Shown here one piece after another: positions 37,619-46,863 of a stretch of 64,000 nt of DNA. The DNA lies in the NCBI GenBank assembly GCA_002483085.1, contig DLHF01000073.1, positions 1 to 64,000 of the forward strand, in the 5' to 3' direction. Numbering within the stretch: the first letter of the stretch is position 1; the number at the start of each line of letters is the position of its first letter. This DNA comes from Ignavibacteria bacterium UBA7675. Its GTDB lineage: Bacteria > Bacteroidota > Ignavibacteria > Kapaibacteriales > UB7675. Under the pieces are notes generated by a model, which was not told the DNA's origin, ran no database searches, and saw only the letters and a list, made by a program, of their open reading frames with translations. The translations under genes were made by a program, and so were the position numbers.

Positions 37619-38455
37619 ATGCAAGTAATAGCTCTTCACAAGCTCCTGATCGAAGAACTTCGAGATGTATATAGTGCGGAAAAACAGCTTGCGAAAGCTT
37701 TGCCCAAAGTAGCCAAAAAGACATCGTCGCCCCGGCTGCAAAAAGCATTCGCGAAATACATTGCAGAAATAGAAAAGCATGTTGAACGATTAGAACAAGT
37801 CTTTGAGCTTTTCGGCGAGAAGGTTCGTGCTAAAAAGTGCATGGCTGTCAAAGGGCTTCTTGACGGCGCGCGCAACTTGATGCAGGAAGATAGAGAACCC
37901 GATGTGCGCGATGCCGGGTTATTATTGGCCGCTCAGAAAATTGGGCACTACAAAATGGCTATCTACGGAGCAGCGCGTACCTATTCTACTCTGCTCGGCA
38001 ACTCAAAGGCTACAAAACTGCTGCAAAAGACTCTCGGCGAGGAAGAAAAGGCGGACCAAGCTCTTACGCAACTTGCGGAAAGGGTGAACGTGGAAACTGC
38101 TAATAACAACAGCGACCTCGGCGACCTCGGAGCTACAAACAGGCGCAGTGTATCTTCTGATGAAATAGCACCGAGAGCACAAAAAACGGCAGTAGGCGGG
38201 AAACAACAAGGACGTGTTGCTTCCAATGCCAAAACGGCAGGTAAACACTCGATGGCCAAGAGCAAATCGCGCTATAAACCTGCCTCAACCCGAACAACAG
38301 ACAATGAGAACTATGAATCGATGATGGCTGAAGGCACAGCGACAGGGACGTCGCGCGATACCACTGGTCATGACGCTCAACATGCGCTACTCACTGATGC
38401 TTTTCCCCGTAATGGTGATGCAGGCGGTGACACGGATGTGGAGCGCCAAAGCTAA
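37619..38455 (+). CDS. Ferritin-like DUF892 (YciE/YciF family) stress protein
   Basis: Started at the ATG at 37619 (278 residues), preceded by AGGGAATAGG. About the first 165 residues are the DUF892 four-helix domain, beginning ALHKLLIEELRDVYSAEKQL and including KAFAKYIAEIEKHVERLEQV and AAQKIGHYKMAIYGAARTYS, with the metal-ligand Glu and His of this family. The last 110 residues are a low-complexity Lys/Ser/Thr/Ala tail (KHSMAKSKSRYKPASTR) not found in typical members of about 160-170 residues. YciE/F proteins are induced by stress and may bind metals. A strong terminator follows at 38567. Confidence 0.88.
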   Translation: MQVIALHKLLIEELRDVYSAEKQLAKALPKVAKKTSSPRLQKAFAKYIAEIEKHVERLEQVFELFGEKVRAKKCMAVKGLLDGARNLMQEDREPDVRDAGLLLAAQKIGHYKMAIYGAARTYSTLLGNSKATKLLQKTLGEEEKADQALTQLAERVNVETANNNSDLGDLGATNRRSVSSDEIAPRAQKTAVGGKQQGRVASNAKTAGKHSMAKSKSRYKPASTRTTDNENYESMMAEGTATGTSRDTTGHDAQHALLTDAFPRNGDAGGDTDVERQS

Positions 38456-38566
38456 CAAATCTTGATCATCATCATCGTTGATGGCATTAGCTCGCGATCT
38501 GGTTCGACAGTGTAAAAAATACCATTGGACAATTCCTTAACGGGCAACCGTTTAGGTCATGGGGCA

Positions 38567-38601
38567 CGAAGGCGACGCATTGCGTCGCCTTCGATTTTTT
38601 T
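38567..38601 (+). terminator. Rho-independent terminator after the DUF892 gene
   Basis: Perfect 13-base arms CGAAGGCGACGCA (38567-38579) and TGCGTCGCCTTCG (38581-38593) are followed by ATTTTTTTC. Confidence 0.9.
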
Positions 38602-38640
38602 CATCGTTTTCCCCTCTTCCCACAACACCCGATAGTATTT

Positions 38641-40926
38641 TTACTCCCAACTACTCTCTGTGACTTCGCAGAGTACGGAATTAAAAATATTAAACTTAAT
38701 CTCTTTGGGTTTCATCGGCAGCGGTGGCAGAAGAATATCTTCTTCCGGTTTAGACACCATAATACGAAGCCGCACAAACTGATCTCCTCCGAAATCTATC
38801 GACAATGGAATAGGCATCTGGAACCCATCGGGCACATTCTCCTGCTTTACACGCATAGTCACCTGATATTTGCCATCGGCTGTTTTTTCAGTCTTGTAGG
38901 CATAGGTGTACTTTGGCACAGCAGTAGAGTACACCCACTGATTGAAAAACCAGTCCATATCCATCCCTATATGCTTTTCCACGATACCGTGAAAGTCATC
39001 GGTAGTAGCTCGTTGGCCCTGATACGTCGTGTAGAAGTCCTTCATCATCGCAAAAAAGCGGTCTTCCTTCAGCGAGCGAATATCAATAAAAATATTGCGA
39101 AGCATGTGCAGCACCCACGCCCCTTTTTCATAGATAATCAGGCTGTAGTCGCCACTAGTACTGCTCGTATTAGTGCGATATCCCAGAGAAACCGGCCCTG
39201 CTTGCACGCCCGTGCCAAAGATCGTCTTGCGGTTGTCCTGGATGCGGTCGCTCCACTTTTCGAGCTGTTTAAAGAACAGATCGTTGTCCTTGCGAATAAG
39301 CTGCATGTACATAAGGCCGGAGTAATGTGCAAATGCTTCGCTCAGCCACTGATCGTGGTAAGTGTTGATATCCACACCAATTCCCCACCATTGGTGAGCT
39401 ACTTCATGAGCGCGAAACATTTCGTCAACACCATACTGATCGGTCTCTTCAAATGTCGATGCCGATAAATGAATAAGCCCGGGAAACGCTTCGCCGTGCT
39501 CAAGGGGAATCGGGGTTGCGTAAAAACGGTCGATAGGTAGTTTGCCATACAGCTCTTGAAAAAAGGCTAAGCTGTTGACAATATCGTTTTTTACATCTTC
39601 TTTCATCGACTTTGTCGTGCCATCGCTCATCAGCAGCACCACGGGGGGAATCCTGTCGTCGCTGGCTTCCTTTTTGGTGAATTTACCAACATTGAACGAG
39701 CAGTTGCGAATGGGCAGCTTTGTCACCCAACGCGACGTTTTCACGCCGTCGTCTTCGTCCTCGGAAACATTGTTGCCAACGCCTGCCAGTTCGTAGCGTT
39801 CCGGGAAATGGTAGGTGACATCAAAAAGTGCTTTTTTTCGATAGCCATATCTTGGATACCAACCAGTAGAGCTCCACAGCACTAGCCAGTCGCCATAGCG
39901 GTTCATAACTCCGCCCTTGTAGTCCAGCTTGAGCGTGTACTTCTCCCCTTTTTTCATAGGCTGATCAAGGTGTATCCACAGAGTAGAATTATCCTTTCCT
40001 TTAAAATACTCTGCCATGGACGTGCTGCCCCACACTGCCGACTTGATATCCAGCTCGTGGTACAGGGAGAAAGGTATCCACTGCACCCCATCGGCCAGCC
40101 CTGTAAACTGCAACTCCGCCTTTGCAACCATATCCATCGCGGTAGACAGGGAAACATCAATTGTGTACTTATCCACTGCAATTACCGACTTATCCTCCGC
40201 CGGATCGATGCCGTGAAGATGCTCGGCTATCGTATGAAATTGGCAGATAACATCGTGTGCATAGGTGCCTATGCGTGTTTTCTTAGCGAGCCGCAACAGC
40301 GACACTTCTTCTTCCTCATAAGGATTCACTGAAAAGAACAGCGGGCCATCTTTGCATTCGATATGCGCGTAGAACATACCATTTGTGGCATTTTCGAGAA
40401 ACGACTGGATAATCTGCGGCTGGACATAGTGCTGATCTGCGGAGTGAATATAGCCAACAGCAGCAGCGAGCACATTCTCCATCGGGCGCAAGGCATCGGC
40501 AGCTCCTCCTTTTGTGAGAAAAGGCCGAAGTTCCTCTATTGTGGAATCGGCGATAAACATTACTGTGGAAGAAATGTTTACAGAGAGTGCGCGAGTCTTG
40601 TAGAAGCGCTCAAGCTGCTCCTGTTCTACTGTGGTTGGCGGCGCGAAATCAAACCCGCCATTGCCGTAAAACACAACGGCGCGCACGGAACCCGCAATGG
40701 GTCGTGTCAACGCAATAGTACCGTTTTCAAACGTAAATTCGCCTGCTTCACGCTGAATCATAGCATTTGTAACAGTGTACACTTCTGCTGGATCGATGCT
40801 CATTTGCGTGATAGCAGTGTACATATCCATATACGGCTGCGCAGCTCGGGCATGCAGCACCGGGGCAATCGCCAACAGAAGCACAACGAGAATAGAAAGA
40901 ACGGGACGGGGACGAGAACACATCAT
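38641..40926 (-). CDS. Secreted M1 family aminopeptidase
   Basis: A 761-residue protein with a signal peptide (about 1-29, ending LHARAAQ). The gluzincin zinc site HEVAHQWWGIGVDINT is at about residue 506, with the third ligand Glu in QWLSEAFAHYSGLMY 18 residues on. The following YEKGAWVLHML supplies the catalytic Tyr region. A long beta-rich N-terminal half precedes the catalytic domain. It removes N-terminal residues from peptides, probably in the periplasm or outside the cell. The exopeptidase substrate motif (GxMEN) is not obvious, so specificity is uncertain. It stands 50 bases upstream of nothing on its own strand and seems monocistronic. Confidence 0.9.
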   Translation of the reverse strand: MMCSRPRPVLSILVVLLLAIAPVLHARAAQPYMDMYTAITQMSIDPAEVYTVTNAMIQREAGEFTFENGTIALTRPIAGSVRAVVFYGNGGFDFAPPTTVEQEQLERFYKTRALSVNISSTVMFIADSTIEELRPFLTKGGAADALRPMENVLAAAVGYIHSADQHYVQPQIIQSFLENATNGMFYAHIECKDGPLFFSVNPYEEEEVSLLRLAKKTRIGTYAHDVICQFHTIAEHLHGIDPAEDKSVIAVDKYTIDVSLSTAMDMVAKAELQFTGLADGVQWIPFSLYHELDIKSAVWGSTSMAEYFKGKDNSTLWIHLDQPMKKGEKYTLKLDYKGGVMNRYGDWLVLWSSTGWYPRYGYRKKALFDVTYHFPERYELAGVGNNVSEDEDDGVKTSRWVTKLPIRNCSFNVGKFTKKEASDDRIPPVVLLMSDGTTKSMKEDVKNDIVNSLAFFQELYGKLPIDRFYATPIPLEHGEAFPGLIHLSASTFEETDQYGVDEMFRAHEVAHQWWGIGVDINTYHDQWLSEAFAHYSGLMYMQLIRKDNDLFFKQLEKWSDRIQDNRKTIFGTGVQAGPVSLGYRTNTSSTSGDYSLIIYEKGAWVLHMLRNIFIDIRSLKEDRFFAMMKDFYTTYQGQRATTDDFHGIVEKHIGMDMDWFFNQWVYSTAVPKYTYAYKTEKTADGKYQVTMRVKQENVPDGFQMPIPLSIDFGGDQFVRLRIMVSKPEEDILLPPLPMKPKEIKFNIFNSVLCEVTESSWE

Positions 40927-40975
40927 AAATACCTCAAACAGTGATGAGATGGAAGATAAACATAAGACGCCGGTG

Positions 40976-41911
40976 TTACTTCGAGAGTCGTTCCGGCTGC
41001 TTCAGCCATTTTTCAAAAAATTGTAATTTGTGTGCGCTGTACACCTGCCCACCATAAGCAGCAAGCGTGTTGTGTCCGGCACCGGGCACACTTACCCACT
41101 CTTTAAAGGGCGAGGCCAGCGCGCGAAATATCCTTCGACCATGCGAAATAGCAATGCGTTCGTCGGCTTCACCATGAGCGAGCAGTACAGGACAGCTAAT
41201 GTGCGACGCAGACTTTGCAGGCTGCACCGAAGCGGCATCAAAGTGAGCCAGGATACAGGCCTGTGCCAGAGCTTCGCGGGCAACAAAATGAAACGGAATG
41301 GACAGCATGTTCTTCTGGTACTCATAGACAACCTCATCGAGCGAGGCAAATGTACTTTCTACGACTCCGCACACAATACGCCGATCATACGCCATTGCCT
41401 GCAAAGCGATAGCACCACCAAGCGAGCTGCCGAGTATGCCAATTGGCCCTTGCACACCAACATGCTGCTCAATGGCATTAATGACACGCGCCACATCGAC
41501 CTTTTCGTAAAAGCCATAGGTGCAATACCGCCCGGTGCTCCGGCCATGAGCACGGAGGTCGAACAGCACCGCATTATATCCGGCGTGTACGAGTTCGGCG
41601 GCTCCAGAGAGCATATGCTCTTTCACTCCACCAATGCCATGCAGCAAGAGAATTGTGCCCTTGGACTGTCCTTCCGCAGGCAAAAACCATGTATCGAGCA
41701 CAACTTGCTCGCCAGCATCGACGCCAAAGTGTATAGCGAACAGCCCTATCGATTCGGGGGTACACTGGTACAGCGGGTCGTCGGGTTGCGGTCGGGAGGG
41801 CAAAATAATAGCGTAAGGTGCGATATGGTACAAGCCATACCAGCAGGCTCCTGTGAACACGACTGTACACGCAAAAGCTGCTATGAGTAGTATGCGATAT
41901 AAGCGTTTCAT
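40976..41911 (-). CDS. Membrane-anchored alpha/beta hydrolase
   Basis: Started at the ATG at 41911 (311 residues), so that the N-terminal membrane helix comes first (RLYRILLIAAFACTVVF). The catalytic parts are all visible: oxyanion region LLLHGIGGVKEHMLSG, nucleophile Ser in GILGSSLGGAIALQAMAY, Asp in VLLAHGEADERIAI and His in VPGAGHNTLAAYGG. It resembles the BAAT/AXE1-type or YqkD-like hydrolases that cleave small esters. The substrate is unknown. The active site should face the periplasm. The extension to 41998 is encoded by a repeat and is not credible. Confidence 0.87.
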   Translation of the reverse strand: MKRLYRILLIAAFACTVVFTGACWYGLYHIAPYAIILPSRPQPDDPLYQCTPESIGLFAIHFGVDAGEQVVLDTWFLPAEGQSKGTILLLHGIGGVKEHMLSGAAELVHAGYNAVLFDLRAHGRSTGRYCTYGFYEKVDVARVINAIEQHVGVQGPIGILGSSLGGAIALQAMAYDRRIVCGVVESTFASLDEVVYEYQKNMLSIPFHFVAREALAQACILAHFDAASVQPAKSASHISCPVLLAHGEADERIAISHGRRIFRALASPFKEWVSVPGAGHNTLAAYGGQVYSAHKLQFFEKWLKQPERLSK

Positions 41912-41946
41912 AATTCGCGGAGATGGGTGGACACCACGTGGCATCT

Positions 41947-41998
41947 GATGCGACCGGTGACAGCGACCAAACGTGCGCCGCAACGACGCCCGTGCCAC
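41947..41998 (+). repeat. Dispersed intergenic repeat, motif B
   Basis: TGATGCGACCGGTGACAGCG at the left and AACGACGCCCGTGCCACTGG at the right match the 26.1 kb copy. It lies in the spacer between the phosphatase stop and the hydrolase start. Confidence 0.7.
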
Positions 41999-42017
41999 TG
42001 GCCTTCAGCCCTGAGCT

Positions 42018-43709
42018 CTATCCCTGTTCGTCCAAACACCTGACAACGAGCATGGTAATATCGTCGGACTGCTCGGCGCCGTAAGCATGTGTCTGCACAT
42101 CGAGAAGAATATTAGAAAGTAGGATCGAGGCTGGCTGGTCGCGATGTGTAGCCAGAGCTTGCTCCAACCGTGCATCGGTAAATTCGTTTCGGTCTTTGTC
42201 GAGTGCTTCGGAAACACCATCAGTAAACATCAGCAGGACATCGCCGCATTCAATAGCTACGCTGGCTTCCTGGTACGGGATCATGCTTTCCATGATGCCG
42301 AGGATAATTCCCCCTTCGGTCAGCAGTTCAGGGGTACCATCGCGGCGCAATAAAATAGGCGGATTGTGTCCGGCATTGGTATAGATAAGCTGCTGTGTGG
42401 GTACGTGCAGTCTGCCGCAGAAAAACGTTACGAACTTGTCTAACGACGTATTGGCGTACAGCAAGTCGTTGATGCGGGCTGTCATTTCCGGCAATGTAAG
42501 GCGAAGAGGCGCCAATGCGCGCAGTGCAGCTTGAGTATTGGCCATAAGCAGGGCTGCGGGAGCTCCCTTGCCTGATACATCGGCAATCACTAATAAGAGT
42601 TCGTCTTCCGACAAAGGGATAACATCGTAGTAGTCGCCTCCGATGTGCTTGGAGGGGATATTCATTGCGCCGATATCGAATGTGGGATATGCGGGCAGAG
42701 TTTTCGGCAAAAGATTTTGCTGAATAGTAAAAGCGAGATTCAGCTCTTCTTCCAGGCTTTTGCGCGCGAGCTCTTCTTTGAACAGGCGGGCGTTTTCGAG
42801 TGCAGCCAGGACAATACTGGCAAGTGCTTCGAGAAAATTTTCGTCCTCTTCGGTAAGCGGCTGGCGGTTGAGCTTGCCACCTACGAGCAAATACCCGCGA
42901 ATATCGTTGTGCGAACGCATGGGCACGATAAGCTGCACCTCGGCTTCCACAGCAAAGGAGGCAATGGCTTCGGACATATCGCTGCGGGTGGTAATCTCTG
43001 TAAGCGTAGAAATTGCTTGGAGGTCGGCAGCCTGCGGCTCGATTTTCAGGCGATTGAGAGCAATAGTAAAGACACCATCCGAGGCTTTCGACAGCAGCGA
43101 AAAGCGGCTGATCGTAAGCTGCCCCATAAGGCGATAGGTAAGCAATTTGAGAATACGCTCTACATCTAAGAGCGTAGTAAATTCCTTACTGATCTCGAAC
43201 AATGTAGTAAGAAGCTGATTTTTGCGCTCTACATAGCGCTTGGATTCGACCAACGAGCGCACATTGTCGGCGTTTTCGAGGGCATTGGCGGCAATTGTCC
43301 CTACAAGCGATGCGTACTGGGCTTCTTCTGGCGTATAGGCAGTGCCTGCGAGGTTTTTGCCGAGCAGCAGCACTCCAAGCGGTCGCCCGGAATACGTAAG
43401 CGGTAGGCACAGCTCGTAGTCGGTGCCTTCCAGTGCAGCAACACCGCCCTTTCCTTCTGCCAGACCATCGAACTCTTCTTTACTCAGGTGCACGCTGCTG
43501 GTAAGCCCATTGCGCCCTTTGCTAACAACGGGTTTCCACCTGTCGGCTCCATCCGGCACAAGTGCACATGCCTGATTGGTGCGCAGTTTGCCCATCAGGC
43601 TGAGAAGCGAAGCGTTGAGGATATAGCCCACGTCGTCCGAAGAATTGAGCGTAGCGCTGAGATCGAACAGGGACTGTAGGTTGATGAGCGTTGTCGTTGC
43701 CTGTGCCAT
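42018..43709 (-). CDS. GAF domain protein with SpoIIE/RsbU-type PP2C phosphatase domain
   Basis: A 563-residue protein. Two GAF-like regions (about 5-150 and 165-310, the first with GVLLLGKNLAGTAYTPEEAQ, the second with GYLLVGGKLNRQPLTEEDEN) are followed by a linker helix (LEEELNLAFTIQQNLLPKTL) and a PP2C domain (about 350-563). The metal-binding Asp are seen in HIGGDYYDVIPL, LLLVIADVSGKGAPAALLMA, VLLMFTDGVSEA and QSDDITMLVVR. Such proteins dephosphorylate anti-anti-sigma factors in partner-switching systems. The GAF domains would supply the input. It is transcribed away from the flagellar operon, with a 220-base shared control region. Confidence 0.93.
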   Translation of the reverse strand: MAQATTTLINLQSLFDLSATLNSSDDVGYILNASLLSLMGKLRTNQACALVPDGADRWKPVVSKGRNGLTSSVHLSKEEFDGLAEGKGGVAALEGTDYELCLPLTYSGRPLGVLLLGKNLAGTAYTPEEAQYASLVGTIAANALENADNVRSLVESKRYVERKNQLLTTLFEISKEFTTLLDVERILKLLTYRLMGQLTISRFSLLSKASDGVFTIALNRLKIEPQAADLQAISTLTEITTRSDMSEAIASFAVEAEVQLIVPMRSHNDIRGYLLVGGKLNRQPLTEEDENFLEALASIVLAALENARLFKEELARKSLEEELNLAFTIQQNLLPKTLPAYPTFDIGAMNIPSKHIGGDYYDVIPLSEDELLLVIADVSGKGAPAALLMANTQAALRALAPLRLTLPEMTARINDLLYANTSLDKFVTFFCGRLHVPTQQLIYTNAGHNPPILLRRDGTPELLTEGGIILGIMESMIPYQEASVAIECGDVLLMFTDGVSEALDKDRNEFTDARLEQALATHRDQPASILLSNILLDVQTHAYGAEQSDDITMLVVRCLDEQG

Positions 43710-43929
43710 ACAGGTGAGCCATCATAAACAAACAACAGATGGAGGAAGCCGTACCTCATCTTTTCGCCAAACATACAATAATACAGTCGAAGTTTCAACA
43801 AAAAATGGGTCGGGTAAATACGCACATGGCGAATATAAGCCAACTATCACACATGCCCTCGCCTCCTCTTCTTGGTTCAGCCCCTCCAATTCCGGCACAT
43901 TTATTGTTCACCATACCGCGAGTAGTGTA

Positions 43930-44307
43930 ATGAAAAGCAAAAAAACAACAGCTACGCCTAAAGCTGTAGCCCTGATGTACGATGCCGGACGCGATAGCGC
44001 GCCGCGTGTTGCAGCAAAAGGCAGCGGTGAGTTGGCGAAAAAAATACTTGAGCTGGCACGCCAGCACAATATCCCCGTGCGGAGCGATCCCGATCTTATC
44101 GAGTTGCTCTCTAGGGTAGATGTGCTCGACGAAATACCAGCCGACCTTTATACGGCAGTGGCACAGATTCTTGCTTTTCTCTACGACGTCAACAAACGCA
44201 AGCTGTCTACTGAATCTCCTGAACGGAGCGACAATGCTGAAAGAAATCTATACGGCCTCGCTGGGGATGATCCCCCAGCAGATGAAATTAGAGGTGACAG
44301 CCAATAA
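43930..44307 (+). CDS. FlhB C-terminal-domain-like protein (EscU/YscU/HrcU switch-like)
   Basis: A 125-residue protein from the ATG at 43930. Residues about 10-90 match the stand-alone FlhB C-domain homologues (AVALMYDAGRDSAPRVAAKG, IPADLYTAVAQILAFLYDVN). The NPTH autocleavage motif of full FlhB is missing, as in other stand-alone members such as YlqH. The family is thought to touch flagellar or type III export but its exact role is open. The last 74 bases overlap the start of flgF in another frame, and the GGAG that serves flgF lies inside this gene. It is first in the flagellar operon. Confidence 0.82.
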   Translation: MKSKKTTATPKAVALMYDAGRDSAPRVAAKGSGELAKKILELARQHNIPVRSDPDLIELLSRVDVLDEIPADLYTAVAQILAFLYDVNKRKLSTESPERSDNAERNLYGLAGDDPPADEIRGDSQ

Positions 44308-45007
44308 TATCGCCAATGCGAATACGCCCGGCTTTAAACGCGAAGGTGTGTTCGAGCGCTCGCTTATTGAAGCACGTGGTAATCTGCTGAATGTCCAAGG
44401 TAGTCCCGAAGAAGAGGACTTGCCGATGGGTCGGTACTACGACTTCTCGCAGGGCTCTTTTGAAAAGACTGATAATCCGTTCGATGCGGTGATTAACAGC
44501 GAAGGCTTTTTCCTCCTGCGCGACAACGAAGGCAAGGAATCGCTTACACGCGCCGGACACTTTACGCTGTCCTCCGATGGCTATCTGGTAACGCCCGATG
44601 GCAAACAGGTGATTGGCAGCGAAGGCCCTCTGCAACTGCGCGATGGCACGGAAAATACCGACGAACCGCATCAAAACCACTTCGAACTGCGAATTCGCGA
44701 AACAGGCGAGGTGTTTGTGAACGAACGCGAAGTCGGCAAAATGATGGTAGTGACTGTCGATGAACCGCAAGCCCTCGAACGCTCATCGGCTACGCAGTTC
44801 CAGCTCAAAGACGATGATGTCTACACTCCCCTCGCCGATGAAAAACTCAACATCCGGCAAGGCTATGTAGAGAGTTCCAATGTGAATATTATTAGCGAAA
44901 TGGTGAATATGATCCAGTTGCAGCGCTCCTTTGAGCTCGGGCAACGCGTGATTACCACCAATGATAATACGATTGATCGCAGTTTGGAAGTCGGGCGCTT
45001 TACCTAA
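44234..45007 (+). CDS. flgF: Flagellar basal-body rod protein FlgF
   Basis: Started at the ATG at 44234, 5 bases after GGAG, giving 257 residues. The N-terminal rod signature MKLEVTANNIANANTPGFKR and the C-terminal coiled-coil SSNVNIISEMVNMIQLQRSF are typical. Its length and the absence of the longer hook insert favour FlgF (proximal rod) over FlgG or FlgE. It is exported by the flagellar type III apparatus and assembles below FlgG. Its start is nested in the FlhB-like gene, so translational coupling is likely. Confidence 0.88.
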   Translation: MLKEIYTASLGMIPQQMKLEVTANNIANANTPGFKREGVFERSLIEARGNLLNVQGSPEEEDLPMGRYYDFSQGSFEKTDNPFDAVINSEGFFLLRDNEGKESLTRAGHFTLSSDGYLVTPDGKQVIGSEGPLQLRDGTENTDEPHQNHFELRIRETGEVFVNEREVGKMMVVTVDEPQALERSSATQFQLKDDDVYTPLADEKLNIRQGYVESSNVNIISEMVNMIQLQRSFELGQRVITTNDNTIDRSLEVGRFT

Positions 45008-45044
45008 AAGCAGGCGCACGCAACACAAAAAAGCTGATATGGGT

Positions 45045-45235
45045 GGCATTCGGTCTTCGATCTTGCTGTTGTCTCCGCACCGCGCGGCAACGCCGCTGCG
45101 TGGTTGTGCTCCCCATACCGCATGAATATGGCGACAGCATATAACCGGCGGCTGGCTTATGAACAACACGACACGGCTCGTGCGACCGGCGACAGCGACC
45201 GGGCTTGCGGACAACACGCCCGTGCCACGCAGTCT
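45045..45235 (+). repeat. Composite dispersed repeat with both motif A and motif B
   Basis: The left half reads GGTCTTCGATCTTGCTGTTG and TCTCCGCACCGCGCGGCAAC (motif A). The right half reads TGCGACCGGCGACAGCGACC and ACACGCCCGTGCCACGCAG (motif B). It fills most of the 283 bases between flgF and flgG and is the copy that links the two motifs into one element of about 190 bases. No gene is in this space. Confidence 0.7.
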
Positions 45236-45290
45236 TCGCAATTAACAGAGCACTGCTTTGGCAAAACAGTACACGCGATAGGAATACTTT

Positions 45291-46082
45291 ATGGATAAAA
45301 CACTGATGACCGCTGCCACTGGCCTTTCGGCACAGCAGCGATATGTGGAGATTATCTCCAACAACCTTGCAAACGTGAACACGACGGGGTTTAAGAAAAT
45401 CAGACCTGAGTTCCAGGATTTGATGTACGAAACTCTTCGCCCTGCAGGTAACACGCAGCGCAGCGGCGCCGAAGCGACCAACGAGGTACAGATCGGTGGC
45501 GGTACCGAGCTTGTGTCCACAACAAAACAATTCTCGCAGGGCGATATTCAGCCTACGAACAACCCGCTCGACATGGCAGTAAACGGCGAGGGATTTTTTA
45601 TCATCCGCCGCCCCGACAACACATTTGCCTATACACGCGATGGTTCGTTCCAAGTAGATAGCACGGGGCAAATCGTAACATCGCAGGGCTATGTGCTCGA
45701 ACCGGGCATTACCGTGCCCGACGACGCCGTGGAAGTAAAAATTTCGCGCGATGGCATTGTGGGCATTCGCACGGCGGCAGATGCAGAAGAACAGCAAATC
45801 GGCCAGATCGAGCTCGCGCGCTTTATCAACCCAGCAGGGCTGCGTGCGCTTGGCGACAACCTGCTTGAAGAAACAAGCGCCTCCGGGCAAGCTGCTTTCG
45901 AGCAGCCGGGCTCGAACAACACGGGCGATGTCATACAAGCCAGCCTCGAAAATTCTAATGTCGACCTCGTGGAAGAAATGGTGAATATGATTATAGCACA
46001 GCGCGCCTACGAGCTCAACTCGAAATCGGTGCGTACAGCGGAAGATATTCTTACAACGGCGACCAATCTCAAGCGCGGATAA
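45291..46082 (+). CDS. flgG: Flagellar basal-body rod protein FlgG
   Basis: A 263-residue protein with AGGA upstream. The canonical FlgG features are all present: TAATGLSAQQRYVEIISNNL at the N-terminus, NTTGFKKIRPEFQDLMYETL, NPLDMAVNGEGFFIIRRPDN, and a C-terminal SNVDLVEEMVNMIIAQRAYE coiled-coil. It forms the distal rod that passes through the P and L rings. Its length (about 260) agrees with the E. coli and Salmonella proteins. Its TAA shares one base with the ATG of flgA (TAATG), so translation of flgA probably depends on it. Confidence 0.97.
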   Translation: MDKTLMTAATGLSAQQRYVEIISNNLANVNTTGFKKIRPEFQDLMYETLRPAGNTQRSGAEATNEVQIGGGTELVSTTKQFSQGDIQPTNNPLDMAVNGEGFFIIRRPDNTFAYTRDGSFQVDSTGQIVTSQGYVLEPGITVPDDAVEVKISRDGIVGIRTAADAEEQQIGQIELARFINPAGLRALGDNLLEETSASGQAAFEQPGSNNTGDVIQASLENSNVDLVEEMVNMIIAQRAYELNSKSVRTAEDILTTATNLKRG

Positions 46083-46816
46083 TGAACAGGCTGAAGCTCT
46101 GCATAACGGCACGTACTTTAAGTACATCCATGCAATTTATTGCAGTGTATGCTGTTGCGCTCTTCTTTTTATGTGCTACAGCCCTGGCGCAATCGACGTT
46201 TTCCTCCGAACGGCTCGTCGACGCTGCAAGCGCGCATATGCAGAAAAAAGCAGGCACAACCGAGGTCGAACTCAAGGGTTCCATCGCCGACCAGACCTTT
46301 ACCCAAACTGGCGTGCAAGCACGCATTAAGGAAAACTCTCTGTCGAACGGCGAAACCCAGAATGTTGTGGTAGAATTTACCTACAACGACAAAGTAATAC
46401 GGCAGCTTTCCATTCCCTTTCGCGTTGCGCGCACTCTTACCGTGCCTGTAGCCGCGACTGCCCTGCCTGCTGGCACGATTATCGCGCAGGAGCACATCGC
46501 TCTCGAAGAACGCCCAATGGCGAGTATTCGGATGCGAAACTTCCTGCCAGCCGACAGTATTATTGGTAAAAAGCTGACTGAAAATATTTCTGCCTCCGAA
46601 GCACTGACAACCGACAAACTGACACAGGCCGATGGTATTCGGCGCGGGCAGACAGTAACATTAGTAGCGCGCAGCGGGCCTATTGTCATAACTGCACAGG
46701 CACGAGCGCTTGGCGATGCACTTCCGGGCGAAATAGTCACGGTAGTACGCAATGGATCGACGGCTTCGATACGCGCAACTGCACTTGGCGACGGCATAGT
46801 AGAAGTAACTCCCTGA
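46082..46816 (+). CDS. flgA: Flagellar P-ring assembly chaperone FlgA
   Basis: A 244-residue periplasmic protein with an N-terminal hydrophobic signal (about 15-36, ending ATALAQ). The C-terminal half is an SAF domain (VAATALPAGTIIAQEHIALE) followed by GKKLTENISASEALTTDKLT and a beta-clip with RRGQTVTLVARSGPIVITAQ. It helps FlgI assemble into the P-ring. It is fused by a one-base overlap to flgG and followed 47 bases later by flgH. Its length is slightly greater than the usual 220 residues. Confidence 0.93.
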   Translation: MNRLKLCITARTLSTSMQFIAVYAVALFFLCATALAQSTFSSERLVDAASAHMQKKAGTTEVELKGSIADQTFTQTGVQARIKENSLSNGETQNVVVEFTYNDKVIRQLSIPFRVARTLTVPVAATALPAGTIIAQEHIALEERPMASIRMRNFLPADSIIGKKLTENISASEALTTDKLTQADGIRRGQTVTLVARSGPIVITAQARALGDALPGEIVTVVRNGSTASIRATALGDGIVEVTP

Positions 46817-46863
46817 CACATGTATGCCTGCCAATGCAGGCTTTGCAATCTTCGGCAAACACT

